DNA of 64,000 nucleotides from assembly GCA_006226495.1 (NCBI GenBank), contig SBGU01000053.1, positions 1 to 64,000 of the forward strand, read 5' to 3'. The notes under the pieces were generated by a model, which ran no database searches, was not told the origin of the DNA, and saw nothing but the letters and a program-made list of their open reading frames with translations. Positions 51,709-61,982 of the stretch are shown here, one piece after another. The position numbers and the translations under genes are program-made. Within the stretch, counting starts at the first letter, position 1; every line of letters starts with the position of its first letter. The DNA is from Alphaproteobacteria bacterium. Lineage in GTDB: Bacteria; Pseudomonadota; Alphaproteobacteria; Sphingomonadales; Kordiimonadaceae.

Positions 51709-53667
51709 ATGAAGGATGACATTGTGAGTGTACGCCCAGAAACGCCCCTCCTGGACCAGGTGCTGACCCCGGCTGACCTGCGCAAACTGCCGAAAACCAA
51801 GTTGCGGCAACTGGCGGACGAATTGCGCCAGGAGATGATCAGCGCCGTTTCGGTGACCGGTGGCCACTTTGGCGCGGGCCTTGGTGTGGTCGAACTGACC
51901 GTTGCCTTGCATTATGTCTTCAACACGCCCGACGACCGGCTGATCTGGGATGTGGGCCACCAGGCCTATCCGCACAAGATTCTGACCGGACGGCGCGAGC
52001 GTATCCGCACCATTCGCCAGGGCGGGGGGCTTTCGCCCTTCACCAAGCGTGCGGAAAGCGAGTTTGATCCGTTCGGCGCCGGCCACAGCTCGACCTCCAT
52101 TTCCGCCGCGCTGGGCATGGCTGTCGCAAACAAACTGGCGGACAAGCCGGGCAAGGCCATTGCCGTGATCGGCGACGGCGCCATGAGCGCGGGCATGGCC
52201 TATGAAGCCATGAACAATGCCGAACAGGCCGGCAACCGCCTGATCGTGATCCTGAACGACAATGACATGTCGATCGCACCCGCCGTGGGGGCGCTGAGCG
52301 CCTATCTGGCCAAGATCGTCAGCTCGCACACCTTCATGAGCATCCGCGATTTCGGCAAGAAGATGATTTCGATGCTGCCGCGTCCGCTGGCGGACCGCGC
52401 GCGCCAGGCCGAAGAATATGCCCGTGGCATGGCCGCCGGTGGTGGCACCCTGTTCGATGAGCTGGGTTTCTATTATGTCGGCCCCATCGACGGCCACAAT
52501 ATGGACCATCTGCTGCCGGTCTTGGAAAACGTGCGCGACGCTATCGATGGCCCCATCCTGGTGCATGTGGTCACCGAAAAGGGCCATGGCCACCCGTTCG
52601 CCGAACCGAACCAGGAAAAATACCATGCCGTGCCCCAGTTCAATGTGGTGACCGGCGAGAAGAAAAAATCGGCGCCGGCTGCGCCGACCTTCACCAACAT
52701 CTTCGCCAAGGCCCTGATGCAGGAAGCCGAAAAGGACGACAAGGTTGTGGCGATCACCGCCGCCATGCCGTCCGGCACCGGCCTCGATAAGTTCGCCAAG
52801 GCCTTTCCTGACCGCACGTTCGATGTCGGTATCGCCGAACAGCATGCCGTGACCTTCGCGGCCGGCATGGCGGCAGAGGGCTACAAACCTTTCTGCGCCA
52901 TCTATTCCACCTTCCTGCAGCGGGCCTACGACCAGGTTGTGCATGATGTTGCGGTTCAGAACCTGCCGGTGCGTTTTGCGATCGACCGTGCCGGCCTTGT
53001 GGGCGCCGATGGCCCGACCCATGCCGGCAGCTTCGATGTGACGTATCTGGCCAGCCTGCCGAACATGGTGGTGATGGCCGCTGCCGACGAAGCCGAACTG
53101 ATGCATATGGTGGCGACTGCCGCCGCCCTTGATGACCGTCCGTCCGCTGTGCGCTATCCGCGCGGTGAAGGCAGCGGTGTCGCGCTGCCGGCTGAAGGCA
53201 AGGTGCTGGAAATCGGCAAGGGCCGCATTGTCAGGAAAGGCAGCAAGATCGCCATCCTGTCCCTGGGGGCGCGGCTTCAGGAAGCGCTGAAAGCCGCTGA
53301 TGACCTTGAAGCCCGGGGCTTGTCGACCACCGTGGCCGATGCCCGCTTTGCCAAGCCAGTAGACGAACAGTTGATCCGCAACCTGGCTGCCAGCCACGAG
53401 CTTGTTATCACCATTGAAGAAGGCTCCATCGGCGGTTTTGGCGCCCATGTCATGGACTTCATGGCCGGCGAGGGCATTCTGGATGGCAACCTGAAGGTTC
53501 GGGCGCTCAAGCTGCCGGATGTGTTCCAGGACCATGACAAGCCTGAAAAAATGTATGCCGAAGCCGGCCTTGATGCCGCAGGCATTGTCGCCGCCGTCCT
53601 GAAGGCGCTGGGCCGCAATGATGTCGGCCAGGCTGACGACGGTCCGTCTGCGGCCGCCCAGGTCTAG
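51709..53667 (+). CDS. dxs: 1-deoxy-D-xylulose-5-phosphate synthase
   Basis: A 652-residue Dxs, the TPP enzyme that joins pyruvate and glyceraldehyde-3-P at the start of the MEP isoprenoid pathway. The TPP-binding motif is [16 protein letters not shown] near residue 158, [13 protein letters not shown] near 126, the catalytic-Glu segment [14 protein letters not shown] near 375, and [19 protein letters not shown] near 425. It is in the xseB-ispA-dxs-tlyA run, so supply of IPP precursors and use by IspA are linked genetically. Confidence 0.96.
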   Translation: MKDDIVSVRPETPLLDQVLTPADLRKLPKTKLRQLADELRQEMISAVSVTGGHFGAGLGVVELTVALHYVFNTPDDRLIWDVGHQAYPHKILTGRRERIRTIRQGGGLSPFTKRAESEFDPFGAGHSSTSISAALGMAVANKLADKPGKAIAVIGDGAMSAGMAYEAMNNAEQAGNRLIVILNDNDMSIAPAVGALSAYLAKIVSSHTFMSIRDFGKKMISMLPRPLADRARQAEEYARGMAAGGGTLFDELGFYYVGPIDGHNMDHLLPVLENVRDAIDGPILVHVVTEKGHGHPFAEPNQEKYHAVPQFNVVTGEKKKSAPAAPTFTNIFAKALMQEAEKDDKVVAITAAMPSGTGLDKFAKAFPDRTFDVGIAEQHAVTFAAGMAAEGYKPFCAIYSTFLQRAYDQVVHDVAVQNLPVRFAIDRAGLVGADGPTHAGSFDVTYLASLPNMVVMAAADEAELMHMVATAAALDDRPSAVRYPRGEGSGVALPAEGKVLEIGKGRIVRKGSKIAILSLGARLQEALKAADDLEARGLSTTVADARFAKPVDEQLIRNLAASHELVITIEEGSIGGFGAHVMDFMAGEGILDGNLKVRALKLPDVFQDHDKPEKMYAEAGLDAAGIVAAVLKALGRNDVGQADDGPSAAAQV

Positions 53668-53681
53668 GGGCGGGCAGGGCG

Positions 53682-54428
53682 ATGGCTGGCAAACTTCGGG
53701 CCGATGTCGCGCTCGTTGACCGTGGGCTTGTCGAAAGCCGGGCCAAGGCCCAGGCGCTTATCATGGCGGGCCTCGTCTTTACGGGCGAAACCAAGATTCT
53801 GAAGGCAGGGCAGGCCATCAAGGACGACCAGCCGCTTGATGTCAGGGGCAAGGACCATCCGTGGGTCAGCCGTGGTGGCCTGAAGCTTGAAAAAGGCCTG
53901 CAAACCTTTCCGGTCGACCCCAGGGGCGCCGTGGTGGTGGATGTTGGTTCGTCCACCGGCGGTTTCACCGATGTCGCGCTCGAAGCCGGCGCGGCCAGGG
54001 TTTATGCGGTTGATGTCGGCACCGGCCAGCTTGCCTGGAAGCTGAGGCAGGACGAGCGTGTGGTGGTGCTGGAGAAAACCAACGCCCGCTACCTGACAAG
54101 CGAGTTGATCCCCGACCCCATCGACCTTGTTGTCTGTGATGCCAGTTTCATTTCGCTGAAAACCGTACTGCCGGCGGCACTCGCGCTGGTGAAACCGGGC
54201 GGTGCGTTGATCGCGCTTATCAAACCGCAGTTCGAGGTTGGGCGCGAGAATGTCGGCAAGGGTGGCGTGGTGCGCGACCCCGACCTGCACAAGGCTGTGT
54301 GCGACGATATCCGGGCCTGGCTGGATGGCCTTGAAGGCTGGCAGGCCGTGGGCATCACGGAAAGCCCGATCAAAGGGCCGGAGGGCAATGTGGAATTCCT
54401 GATTTATGGGGTCAAAAACGGTGGCTGA
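53682..54428 (+). CDS. tlyA: TlyA family rRNA 2'-O-methyltransferase
   Basis: A 248-residue protein with an S4 RNA-binding domain (residues ~5-65, VDRGLVESRAKAQALIMAGLV) and an FtsJ-type methyltransferase. SAM motif VDVGSSTGGFTDVAL is near residue 87, and the K-D-K-E tetrad is in GLKLEKG, VCDASFIS, LIKPQFE and NVEFLI. TlyA methylates 16S C1409 and 23S C1920 in mycobacteria; in alphaproteobacteria the gene usually follows dxs as here. The next gene overlaps its last 23 bp. Confidence 0.93.
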   Translation: MAGKLRADVALVDRGLVESRAKAQALIMAGLVFTGETKILKAGQAIKDDQPLDVRGKDHPWVSRGGLKLEKGLQTFPVDPRGAVVVDVGSSTGGFTDVALEAGAARVYAVDVGTGQLAWKLRQDERVVVLEKTNARYLTSELIPDPIDLVVCDASFISLKTVLPAALALVKPGGALIALIKPQFEVGRENVGKGGVVRDPDLHKAVCDDIRAWLDGLEGWQAVGITESPIKGPEGNVEFLIYGVKNGG

Positions 54429-55686
54429 ACGCCTTGAAGTAACCATCGAAAGCCTTGGTGCGCAAGGTGACGGCGTCGGCACCCTTGATGGCGTGCAGGT
54501 GTTTGTACCCTTCACTTCGCCCGGCGACGTGGCACTGGCTGAAGTAACGACCCGCAACAGGAACGGCATCTATACCGAACTGGTGGAACTGAAGGCCGAA
54601 GGGCCGGGCCGGGCAAAACCCGCCTGTGCGCATTTTGGCACCTGTGGCGGCTGCCAGTTGCAATTCCTGTCGGACGAGACCTATCGTGCCTGGGTCAGGG
54701 AACGTGCGGCTACCGCGCTGGCGCATCACGGTTTTTCGGCCGATCTGGTGCTGGACCCGGTTATCAGTCCCGCCGCATCGCGCCGGCGCGTGGCCATGAA
54801 GGCGCTCAAGACCGTGTCGGGTGTCATCCTCGGCTTCAACGAACGCCAGAGCCACCGGCTGGTGGATGTGGAAACATGTCCCGTCACCCGGCCGGAACTC
54901 ACCAGCCTGATGCAGCCCCTGCGCGCGATCCTGAACGACCTGCTGGCGCAGGCCATGAATGCCACCGTGCATATGACCCTGACCCATTTGGGGGTCGACC
55001 TGCTGATTGATGCGCCGATGGCGCTTGATCTCGCCGCCCGGGAAAAACTGGTGGATTTCGCGAACACACATGACCTTGCGGCCCTGCACTGGCAGGACCA
55101 GGGGTTCCTGGACCCTGTCGCCATCCGGCGCACGCCGGTCATGAACCTGTCCGGTGTGCTGGCCGCCTTGCCGCCGGCATCCTTCATTCAGGCGACCGAC
55201 GAGGGTGAAGCGGCGCTTGTAAAGGCCGTGCTGGACGCCTGCGACGGCTTCAAGCGGGTGGCCGACCTGTTTTCCGGTATTGGTACCTTCACTTTCCCGC
55301 TGGCGCGCACGCACCAGGTGCTGGCGGTCGAAGGTGCCAAGGTGGCCATCGATGCGCTCGCCGGTGCATCGAACGTCGCGACCGGCCTCAAGCAGATCGT
55401 ACCGTTGCACCGGGACCTTTACCGCAGGCCGCTGACACCGAAGGAACTGTCTGCGTTCGAAGCCGTTGTGTTCGACCCGCCGCGTGCGGGGGCGAAGGAA
55501 CAGGTGGCCGAGCTTGCCAAATCAGACGTCAAGCGCGTGGTGGCGGTGTCGTGCAACCCCAATACCTTCAGCCGCGATGCCCGTACCCTTGCGGATGGCG
55601 GCTATAGCCTCGACAGTGTTTTGCCGGTCGACCAGTTCCTCTGGTCCCCGCATCTTGAGCTTGTGGGTGTGTTCAGCCGGGTTTGA
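54406..55686 (+). CDS. TRAM/Fe-S RNA 5-methyluridine methyltransferase (RlmD-like)
   Basis: A 426-residue TrmA/RlmC/RlmD-family enzyme. TRAM domain at residues ~5-60, then the four-Cys cluster in CAHFGTCGGCQLQ near residue 75 with a fourth Cys in VETCPVT near 160. The methyltransferase has DLFSGIGTFTFPLA near residue 288, FDPPRAGAKEQV near 355 and the catalytic VSCNPNTFSRD near 382. The Fe-S type indicates 23S rRNA m5U formation like RlmD, or tRNA/rRNA dual use. It overlaps tlyA by 23 nt; a GTG at 54421 is an alternative start. Confidence 0.9.
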   Translation: MGSKTVAERLEVTIESLGAQGDGVGTLDGVQVFVPFTSPGDVALAEVTTRNRNGIYTELVELKAEGPGRAKPACAHFGTCGGCQLQFLSDETYRAWVRERAATALAHHGFSADLVLDPVISPAASRRRVAMKALKTVSGVILGFNERQSHRLVDVETCPVTRPELTSLMQPLRAILNDLLAQAMNATVHMTLTHLGVDLLIDAPMALDLAAREKLVDFANTHDLAALHWQDQGFLDPVAIRRTPVMNLSGVLAALPPASFIQATDEGEAALVKAVLDACDGFKRVADLFSGIGTFTFPLARTHQVLAVEGAKVAIDALAGASNVATGLKQIVPLHRDLYRRPLTPKELSAFEAVVFDPPRAGAKEQVAELAKSDVKRVVAVSCNPNTFSRDARTLADGGYSLDSVLPVDQFLWSPHLELVGVFSRV

Positions 55687-55751
55687 CCCGCGTCAATGCG
55701 GTCGTGGTACATGTGTGTTAGTCTTCTTTTCTCAACAAGGGAGATCGAACC

Positions 55752-56186
55752 ATGTTCCAGAAACCGTCACTGATGCTCAGAATCGCGGTTGGCAAGCTGG
55801 TTGGTTTAGTGTTCGGGCTTGTCGGCTTTTTTATGCTGCCCCTGTTCATGCCGGATGCGGACATCATGTTCCGGCTGGGCATCCTGTTCTGGTACACCAC
55901 CTTGGGCGCTGTCGTTGGCCTGTTTGGGGTCGTCAGCTACCACCCCGTCCTGAAACTGCCCATGCCCTGGTGGTTCCGCTCGGCATTCTTCGGCGCCTGG
56001 CTCAATTTTGTGCTGATGCTGTTCCTGCATGACCGCTTCATGGCTATGCTGGTGAATACCTTCGGCGCGGGCTCGGCGTTCAATTCCGCCTGGTGGATGG
56101 TAGCCGAAGGTGCCATCGTCGGCCTGGTGTGCGGCTATTTCGCCACCCGCTTCGGTGGCGACGGGCCAGAGACTGCGGGCCGTTAG
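55752..56186 (+). CDS. Small membrane protein, unknown
   Basis: A 144-residue membrane protein with segments at about residues 12-32, 44-63, 77-95 and 113-131, and a very short soluble tail (DGPETAGR). The start follows AAGGGAGAT. It is not recognised as a named family. It converges on a hydrolase gene with a 4-bp overlap at the stop codons. Confidence 0.72.
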   Translation: MFQKPSLMLRIAVGKLVGLVFGLVGFFMLPLFMPDADIMFRLGILFWYTTLGAVVGLFGVVSYHPVLKLPMPWWFRSAFFGAWLNFVLMLFLHDRFMAMLVNTFGAGSAFNSAWWMVAEGAIVGLVCGYFATRFGGDGPETAGR

Positions 56187-57196
56187 CGCGTGAAGGTCGC
56201 CTGTGCCACCACGGTATCGCCGGGGATTTCTTCTGGGCCCAGCACGCGCTCGATAAAGCTGTTCACTGCGCTCGCGGAAATGGCGGGGATCTCCTCCATC
56301 GGGATATGGCCGACGTTGGGGTAAACCACCAGTTCGCTGTCCCTGATGCGTTTCTGTAGCGCATAGCCCACCTCGACCGGGATCAGGCTGTCCTTTTCGC
56401 CCCACAGGATCAGGGTCGGCATGGCGATATGGTCCACATTCACGGTGGGTTTGGCGTCCCGGTACCAGGCGAAGCGAATACCGGTGGCCCGGCGGTTGCC
56501 GGGATGGCGCGCCAGGTCCCAGTAGCGGTCGATCATGGCATCGTCGATGATCGTGGGGTCAGCCACGGTTTTCGTCAGCCCCTCGATCACCAGGCTGCGC
56601 GGCGTGATGTTTTCCAGAATCCAGCTTGCATACCATTTGCCTGCCAGGTTGAAGGCGGCCGGGCGGTCGACCTTGGCCATGGCTTCCTCTGGCACCGGCG
56701 TGCCGGCGGCATCCACCAGGATCAGGCCGCGCAGGTCTTCGGGGTATTTGACGGCATAGGCAAGGCTGACCCCGCCGCCCATCGAATTGCCGCCCAGGAA
56801 AAACCGGTCCAGGCTCAGGCTTTCGGTGAATTCATTCACGAAGGCGACCATGCCGTCATAGGTATAGTCGTCCGCGGGCGTGGCGCCGGTCAGGCCATGG
56901 CCCGGCTCGTCCACCGTGATGATGCGGTAGGCGCCCTTCAGTTCCCGCACCCAGGGCTCCCACGTATGCAGGGAGGCGTTCGAGCCATGCAACAGCACGA
57001 TCACCGGCCCGGCCTTGTTGCCCTGGTCGCGGTAATGTGCCACGGCACCGGACGGCAGGGTCACGAAATTGGAGGCCCCGGTGCCATATTTGGCCACCAG
57101 ATCCTGATGCGGAATGTCCGGCGTCCAGGCATAGGCGACAAGGCCGCCCACGGCCAGGACGACCACCAGCAGGATGATTTTGAACCATTTCAGCAT
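56183..57196 (-). CDS. Membrane-anchored alpha/beta hydrolase
   Basis: A 337-residue hydrolase. The ATG at 57196 with GGGGGAAG is preferred. Residues ~5-22 form a single N-terminal membrane anchor (IILLVVVLAVGGLVAYAW), so the catalytic domain is periplasmic. Oxyanion LLHGSNAS is near residue 85, nucleophile GGNSMGGGVS near 150, acid WGEKDSLIP near 280 and His in NVGHIPMEE near 308, a complete triad. Substrate unknown; related proteins include epoxide and ester hydrolases. It overlaps the convergent membrane-protein gene by 4 bp. Confidence 0.9.
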   Translation of the reverse strand: MLKWFKIILLVVVLAVGGLVAYAWTPDIPHQDLVAKYGTGASNFVTLPSGAVAHYRDQGNKAGPVIVLLHGSNASLHTWEPWVRELKGAYRIITVDEPGHGLTGATPADDYTYDGMVAFVNEFTESLSLDRFFLGGNSMGGGVSLAYAVKYPEDLRGLILVDAAGTPVPEEAMAKVDRPAAFNLAGKWYASWILENITPRSLVIEGLTKTVADPTIIDDAMIDRYWDLARHPGNRRATGIRFAWYRDAKPTVNVDHIAMPTLILWGEKDSLIPVEVGYALQKRIRDSELVVYPNVGHIPMEEIPAISASAVNSFIERVLGPEEIPGDTVVAQATFTR

Positions 57197-57350
57197 GCGC
57201 GCTTCCCCCAAGGTTTGGCGAGAGTGTAGCCTACGCACACGGCTTTTGCCATCCTGTCGCACAGGCGGCTAAACCAAGGGGCAGGTGGCCTGTGCGGGAC
57301 CGTTATATTATGTTATTATGTATCGTGTTGGTGTGAAGGGAGGAAACAGG

Positions 57351-58280
57351 ATGCGGCAGCGGCGGTCATTCATGAACAGGCGCAGGGTGCTTCAGGGCCT
57401 TTCGGCGCTTGCGATGGCGCCCTTGCTGCCGCATCCTTCCCGCGCTGCGGTCGCCGCACCTTTGCGGATGATACCGTCGAGCGGCGAATTGCTGCCGCCC
57501 GTCGGCCTTGGCAGTTGGATCACTTTCAATGTCGGCAACGATCCCGTGGGCCTTGCGCAGTCGGTTGCGGTCATGCGGGCATTTTTCGCGGGCGGCGGGC
57601 GGCTGATCGACTGTTCACCCATGTATGGTTCGTCGCAGGCGACCATTGGCCATGGCCTCAGGGAGCTGGGCCAGCCTGACGGCCTGTTCGCGGCTGACAA
57701 GATCTGGACCAGCGGGCGGGCGCGCGCGGCTGCCCAGCTTGCGGAAACCCGGGCCCGCTGGGGTGTTGAGCGCTTCAGCCTGTTGCAGGTGCATAATCTG
57801 GAAGACTGGCAGAGCCATTTGCCGGTCCTGTTCGAGATGAAGGCACGCGGCGAGTTGCGTTATGTTGGTGTCACCACATCCCACGGGCGGCGCCACGCTG
57901 AACTGGAACGCATCATGACTTCAGAGCCGCTCGATTTTGTGCAGCTTACCTACAATCTCGCCGACCGCGAGGCCGAGGCACGCCTGCTGCCGCTTGCGCA
58001 AGAGCGTGGCATCGCCGTGATCGCCAACCGGCCTTATGACGGCGGGCGCCTCATACGGCGCCTGAAGCGCGACAGGCTGCCCGCATGGGCGCGCGAGGCG
58101 GGCATGGCCACCTGGGCCGACTTTGCCCTCGGATACCTTCTGGCCCATCCGGGCCTGACGACCGTGATCCCGGCCACCACGCGGGTGGGCCATGTCAGCG
58201 AAAATGTCGCGGCCGGGCAGGGTGGCCTGCCGGACGATGCGACGCGCCAGCGCATGCGGGCCTATATGGATGCGCTTTGA
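57351..58280 (+). CDS. Tat-exported aldo/keto reductase
   Basis: A 309-residue protein. The start at 57351 follows GGGAGGAAAC. The N-terminus is MNRRRVLQGLSALAMA, a twin-arginine signal (RRRVLQGL), so it is exported folded, which fits a cofactor-bound enzyme. The AKR tetrad can be traced: D in RLIDCSPMYGSS, Y just after, K in AADKIWTSG and H in LLQVHNLEDW. The barrel is kept, and LTTVIPATTRVGHVSENVAA ends the domain. Substrate unknown. It overlaps the DUF6064 gene by 1 nt. Confidence 0.87.
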   Translation: MRQRRSFMNRRRVLQGLSALAMAPLLPHPSRAAVAAPLRMIPSSGELLPPVGLGSWITFNVGNDPVGLAQSVAVMRAFFAGGGRLIDCSPMYGSSQATIGHGLRELGQPDGLFAADKIWTSGRARAAAQLAETRARWGVERFSLLQVHNLEDWQSHLPVLFEMKARGELRYVGVTTSHGRRHAELERIMTSEPLDFVQLTYNLADREAEARLLPLAQERGIAVIANRPYDGGRLIRRLKRDRLPAWAREAGMATWADFALGYLLAHPGLTTVIPATTRVGHVSENVAAGQGGLPDDATRQRMRAYMDAL

Positions 58281-58939
58281 TGGCGGATTGGCTCAGCTAC
58301 AATATCCAGGATTTCCTGATGTATGCGCCCGGCACCTATTACCGGCTGTTCGGGCTTTATAACGCCGCCATCTGGCCAACGCAGCTATTGGCCGGGGCCG
58401 GCACGCTGTTTCTTCTTTGGCAGCTTAACCAGCAGGGCCGGCATATGGTGCGCATGGCCTATCTGTTGCTGGCGGTCGCGTTCGGCGCGGTTGCGGCCGG
58501 CTATTTCTGGTCCTGGTACAGCGGCATCAACTGGGCCGCCCCCTATTTTGCCGGCGCCTTCGCCCTGCAGGCGTTGCTGTTGTTCGGGGCCGCCATAACG
58601 GCAGGGCCGGTGGCGCCCTGGGAGGGTCCGCCCGTGTGGCAGCGTGCCACCGGCATCCTGGTGCTGCTTGCCGCGGTTTTTGCCGTGCCGCTGCTGCCGC
58701 CCCTTGACGGGCGTCCTTACGGGCAAGCGGAACTGTTCGGCCTGATGCCGGACCCCACGGTTATCGGCACTTTTGGCGCCTTCATGGCGCTGGGCCGCGT
58801 GCGCTGGTTCCTCTATGTCGTGCCGGCGCTGTGGGCTGCAATCGGCGGCGCCTTCCTGTGGGCGATGGAAAGCCCGCTCTGGTGGCTGATGCCGGCGGCT
58901 GCGCTGATGGCGCTTGGGGTGCGGTTGTTGCCGCGCTGA
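58280..58939 (+). CDS. DUF6064 membrane protein
   Basis: A 219-residue membrane protein that starts at TGATG overlapping the previous stop. It has about six hydrophobic helices (residues ~32-50, 60-80, 86-108, 118-136, 152-165, 172-216). The N-terminus YRLFGLYNAAIWPTQLLAGAG matches the DUF6064 family. No function is known. Being coupled to a Tat-exported aldo-keto reductase, it may hold or serve that enzyme. Confidence 0.82.
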   Translation: MADWLSYNIQDFLMYAPGTYYRLFGLYNAAIWPTQLLAGAGTLFLLWQLNQQGRHMVRMAYLLLAVAFGAVAAGYFWSWYSGINWAAPYFAGAFALQALLLFGAAITAGPVAPWEGPPVWQRATGILVLLAAVFAVPLLPPLDGRPYGQAELFGLMPDPTVIGTFGAFMALGRVRWFLYVVPALWAAIGGAFLWAMESPLWWLMPAAALMALGVRLLPR

Positions 58940-58947
58940 CCGCCTGC

Positions 58948-59943
58948 CTAGTGTTTGCCGGTGCAGGTGTGGATTTCGATGGTGGTGTGCACGATGCGGC
59001 TTTGGGCGGGCAGAAGCCTGCGATAATGGTCCGGGTGCCGGGGCTCGTGGCTGACAATGGCGATGGCGGCGGCATGGATGCCGGGCCCGATCGACCAGAC
59101 ATGCAGGTCCGCGACCTTGTCTTCGCTATCCTGTTCGATGGCGGTGCGCACGGCGTCCAGGTGCGTGTCACCGACCTGGCGGTCCAGAAGCACGGCACCG
59201 GCACCACGCATCAGCGACACCGACCAGCGCGCGACCAGAATGGCACCCACGATGCCCATGGTCGGGTCCAGCCAGGCTGCACCCCAGTATTTGCCCGCGA
59301 ACAGCGCCGCGATGGCCAGCACGGAGGTCAGCGCATCTGCCAGCACATGCATATAGGCGGCACGCAGGTTGTGGTCGTGATGGTGATGTTCGTGGTCATG
59401 CTCGTGGTCATCATGGTGCGCATGATGATGCGCCTGGCCATGGTCGTGCTCATGACCGTGTCCGTGATCATGCCCATGGTCATGGGGCGTGCCGGCCAGC
59501 GCCCAGGCGCTGATGCCGTTGACCACCAGCCCGATGAAAGCAACCAGCAGGGCCTGGTCGAAGGCAATGGCACGCGGGTTGATGAGATAGGTGACACTTT
59601 CGACCGCCATGCTGACGGCAAAGGCACCCAGAAGCACCGCGCTTGCAAACCCGGCAAGGCTGTTGATCTTGCCGGTGCCGAACGCAAAGCCCCGGTCATG
59701 CGCCAGTTTGCGGGCATAGATATAGGCAAGCACGCTGATGCCCAGCGCCACAGCATGCGAGGCCATATGCAGGCCGTCCGCCAGCAGCGCCATCGAGCCG
59801 TAAACCAGCCCGGCGATCACCTCGACCACCATCATCACCAGGGTGACAAGCATGATGATGAAGGACCTCTTTTCCCCGGCCTGTTTCCTGTCCTGGCCAA
59901 AAACATGGTCATGTTGCCAGTCGGTCAGGTTGTGGGAATGCAT
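58948..59943 (-). CDS. dmeF: CDF Co(II)/Ni(II) efflux transporter, DmeF-like
   Basis: A 331-residue cation diffusion facilitator. The start has HSHNLTDWQHDHVF, the DmeF hallmark, then six membrane helices (from residue ~28). A metal-binding loop rich in His and Asp (HDHGHDHGHGHEHDHG...) spans residues ~155-195, and the transport-site HxxxD pairs are in LLADGLHMASHAVAL and HVLADALTSVLA. It exports Co2+ and Ni2+ in alphaproteobacteria, usually under DmeR. No dmeR is seen next to it, so its regulation is open. Confidence 0.9.
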   Translation of the reverse strand: MHSHNLTDWQHDHVFGQDRKQAGEKRSFIIMLVTLVMMVVEVIAGLVYGSMALLADGLHMASHAVALGISVLAYIYARKLAHDRGFAFGTGKINSLAGFASAVLLGAFAVSMAVESVTYLINPRAIAFDQALLVAFIGLVVNGISAWALAGTPHDHGHDHGHGHEHDHGQAHHHAHHDDHEHDHEHHHHDHNLRAAYMHVLADALTSVLAIAALFAGKYWGAAWLDPTMGIVGAILVARWSVSLMRGAGAVLLDRQVGDTHLDAVRTAIEQDSEDKVADLHVWSIGPGIHAAAIAIVSHEPRHPDHYRRLLPAQSRIVHTTIEIHTCTGKH

Positions 59944-59980
59944 GAGGGTATCCTTGTAACTATATAAGAAATATTGGTTT

Positions 59981-61054
59981 TTACCCGCACTGCGCGCGGT
60001 GCAGCATCATATGGTCGGCCAGCACGACGGCCATCATGGCTTCGGCCACCGGCACGGCGCGGATGCCGACGCAGGGGTCGTGCCGGCCCTTGGTCATCAC
60101 TTCCGTGGCTTCGCCAGCGCGGGTCACGCTTTTGCGCGGGGTCAGGATCGAACTGGTGGGTTTGACCGCAAACCGTACCACAATCGGCTGGCCGGTCGAA
60201 ATGCCGCCCAAGATGCCGCCGGCCTTGTTGGACAGGAATTTGGGTTTGCCGTCCGGTCCCGGCACCATTTCGTCGGCATTTTCTTCGCCGGTCAGGCAGG
60301 CGGCTTCAAAACCGGCACCGATTTCGACCGCCTTGACGGCGTTGATGCTCATCATCGCGGTGGCAAGGTCGGCGTCCAGCTTGCCATAAACAGGCGCACC
60401 CCAGCCGGCGGGCACACCTTCGGCAACCACTTCGATGACGGCACCGATGGAACTGCCCGATTTGCGGATGGCGTCCAGTTCCGTCGCCCATTCAGCGGCG
60501 GTTCCGGCATCGGGGCAGAAGAAGGGGTTATTGTTCACTTCGGCCCAGTCGAAACGGTCGTAATCGATCTTGTGGCGGCCCATCTGCACCATGGCGGCGC
60601 GGATGGTGATGCCGGCACCCAGGATCTTGCGGGCCACGGCGCCGGCGGCAACGCGGGCCGCGGTTTCCCGCGCGCTTGAACGGCCGCCACCCCGGTGGTC
60701 GCGGATGCCGTATTTGGCGATATAGGTATAGTCGGCATGGCCCGGGCGGAAGGTTTCGGCGATATTGCCATAATCCTTCGAACGCTGGTCCATGTTCTCG
60801 ATCATCAATTGCACGGGGGTGCCGGTGGTCTTGCCGTCAAACACGCCGGACAGGATTTTCACCGCGTCGGGCTCGCGCCGCTGGGTCGTGTATTTCGACT
60901 GGCCGGGCTTGCGCTTGTCCAGGAAGCCCTGGATGTCGGCCTCGGCAAGGTCGAGCATCGGCGGCACACCATCGACCGTGCAGCCGAGCGCCGGCCCGTG
61001 GCTTTCGCCCCAGGTGGTGAAACGGAACAGACGGCCGAAGGTGTTGTAGGACAT
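59981..61054 (-). CDS. aroC: Chorismate synthase
   Basis: A 357-residue AroC, which turns EPSP into chorismate with reduced FMN as the last shikimate step. The N-terminus [16 protein letters not shown] is diagnostic; the central [19 protein letters not shown] and [17 protein letters not shown] near the end also match. It lies 21 nt downstream of fabI on the same strand, a common alphaproteobacterial order. Confidence 0.97.
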   Translation of the reverse strand: MSYNTFGRLFRFTTWGESHGPALGCTVDGVPPMLDLAEADIQGFLDKRKPGQSKYTTQRREPDAVKILSGVFDGKTTGTPVQLMIENMDQRSKDYGNIAETFRPGHADYTYIAKYGIRDHRGGGRSSARETAARVAAGAVARKILGAGITIRAAMVQMGRHKIDYDRFDWAEVNNNPFFCPDAGTAAEWATELDAIRKSGSSIGAVIEVVAEGVPAGWGAPVYGKLDADLATAMMSINAVKAVEIGAGFEAACLTGEENADEMVPGPDGKPKFLSNKAGGILGGISTGQPIVVRFAVKPTSSILTPRKSVTRAGEATEVMTKGRHDPCVGIRAVPVAEAMMAVVLADHMMLHRAQCG

Positions 61055-61075
61055 ACGCTTTCCCGAAGTTCAGGG

Positions 61076-61915
61076 TTACTCTTTCGCTTCTTTGTCTTTG
61101 GCGTCGAGGACGGCAAGCACGGCTTTCATCGTGTCATCGTCAATCGGCATGCCGGTGATGTTGAAGCCGGCATCGACATAATGCACTTCGCCGGTCACGC
61201 CCGACGACATGTTCGACAGCAGGTAAAGGCCGGCACCCGCCACGTCGTCCAGGTTGATATTCCGGCGTAGCGGCGAGTTGCCTTCATTGTATTTGAGGAG
61301 CATACGGAAATCGCCAACACCCGACGCCGCAAGGGTCTTCATCGGGCCGGCCGAGATGCAGTTGACGCGGATACCCTGTTCACCCAGGTCGCGCGCCATA
61401 TAGCGAGTGCTGCACTCAAGGGCGGCCTTGGCCACGCCCATCACATTATAGTGCGGCACAACCTTTTCGGCGCCGTAATAGGACAGGGTCAGCATCGTGC
61501 CGCCGTTTTTCATCAGCTTTTCGGCGCGCTGGGCGACTGCCACGAAGCTGTAGGCGGAGATGTTCATGGTCATCAGGAAGTTGTTCAGGCTGGTATCGAT
61601 ATAACGGCCCCTGAGCTCGTTCTTGTCGGAATAGCCGATGGCGTGCACGACAAAGTCGAGATTGTCCCAGCGTTGGCCGACGGTCTCGAACAGGGCGTCG
61701 ATGGAAGCGCCGTCCGATACGTCACATTCTGCCAGGAAGTCGCTGCCGACCGATTGTGCGAGCGGGCGTACCCGTTTCTCGAGCGCTTCCCCCTGATAGG
61801 AGAAGGCGAGCTCGGCGCCCTGTTCGGCACAGGCCTTTGCAATGCCCCAGGCCATCGAGCGGTCGTTGGCGACACCCATAATCAGGCCCCGTTTGCCTTC
61901 CATCAATTTTGTCAT
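61076..61915 (-). CDS. fabI: Enoyl-[acyl-carrier-protein] reductase (NADH)
   Basis: A 279-residue FabI. Start at 61915 follows GAGGGC; the 4 residues upstream in frame are not needed. NADH fold: RGLIMGVANDRSMAWGIAKA near residue 12, and the catalytic Y-x6-K is in YNVMGVAKAALE near residue 160. It reduces trans-2-enoyl-ACP in fatty-acid elongation. It is between aroC and a BrkB-family membrane gene on the same strand, a typical alphaproteobacterial order. Confidence 0.97.
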   Translation of the reverse strand: MTKLMEGKRGLIMGVANDRSMAWGIAKACAEQGAELAFSYQGEALEKRVRPLAQSVGSDFLAECDVSDGASIDALFETVGQRWDNLDFVVHAIGYSDKNELRGRYIDTSLNNFLMTMNISAYSFVAVAQRAEKLMKNGGTMLTLSYYGAEKVVPHYNVMGVAKAALECSTRYMARDLGEQGIRVNCISAGPMKTLAASGVGDFRMLLKYNEGNSPLRRNINLDDVAGAGLYLLSNMSSGVTGEVHYVDAGFNITGMPIDDDTMKAVLAVLDAKDKEAKE

Positions 61916-61982
61916 GATTGCCCTCATCTTATTGCTTCAGCCGGATTTTGTGCGGCGCATCCTACACGAAAGGCGCATGCGG

